Of a DNA stretch of 5,802 nt, positions 5,781-5,802 are shown one piece after another; the stretch's first letter is position 1; every line of letters starts with the position of its first letter. The DNA comes from Brevundimonas sp. UBA986 (GTDB lineage: Bacteria > Pseudomonadota > Alphaproteobacteria > Caulobacterales > Caulobacteraceae). Made by a program: the position numbers and the translations under genes. Location: the NCBI GenBank assembly GCA_002292165.1, contig DBBK01000031.1, positions 14,106-19,907 of the forward strand, given 5' to 3'. The notes under the pieces are model-generated. The model searched no databases, had not been told where the DNA came from, and saw nothing but the letters and a program-made list of their open reading frames with translations.

Positions 5781-5802
5781 TTTGCGATTTGTCGCTCAGA
5801 AG

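Noticed and set aside
5781..5802. The end of an upstream gene (perhaps ntrX) at the right edge
   Set aside because: Only 22 bases are visible. A TGA is present on the minus strand, but the frame and the protein cannot be established.

Overview
The window reads as the chromosome of a high-GC alphaproteobacterium, most likely of the Caulobacterales (Brevundimonas/Caulobacter-like). The evidence is the hfq-hflX pairing, an 81-residue Hfq with the alphaproteobacterial [20 protein letters not shown] core and a short acidic tail, roughly 67-70% GC in the stretches of hflX counted by hand, and a 'CGTCATCCCCGG...CCGGGGAT' palindrome of the kind scattered through alphaproteobacterial genomes. The taxonomic guess is from memory of these families, not from a search.

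Every supported gene lies on the minus strand, so transcription runs from right to left. From upstream to downstream these are: a fold-type IV D-amino-acid aminotransferase (4926-5780); a HAD phosphatase whose start overlaps the aminotransferase stop by 8 bases (4277-4933); a 114-base AT-rich leader; hfq (3917-4162); a 120-base gap with two hairpins; hflX (2447-3796); a CPA1-type Na+/H+ antiporter starting 4 bases after the hflX stop (811-2442); a 340-base intergenic region; and the first 156 codons of lon, which runs off the left edge.

The genes look like housekeeping and stress functions: RNA chaperone (Hfq), ribosome-rescue GTPase (HflX), cation/pH homeostasis (antiporter) and protein quality control (Lon). 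The aminotransferase and HAD enzyme form a metabolic pair ahead of hfq. The gap before lon holds a good sigma-32-like heat-shock promoter and a 5' leader that could fold over the lon ribosome binding site.

I see no phage, defence, CRISPR, transposon or novel multi-gene system. The most surprising signal is a sharp composition switch inside hfq near position 4052. The first 37 codons use A/T third positions about half the time, while all 44 sense codons from codon 38 on end in G or C. The whole right side (HAD and aminotransferase, about 57% GC by hand count of sampled lines) differs from the left. This could be a natural recombination junction or a chimeric assembly join.
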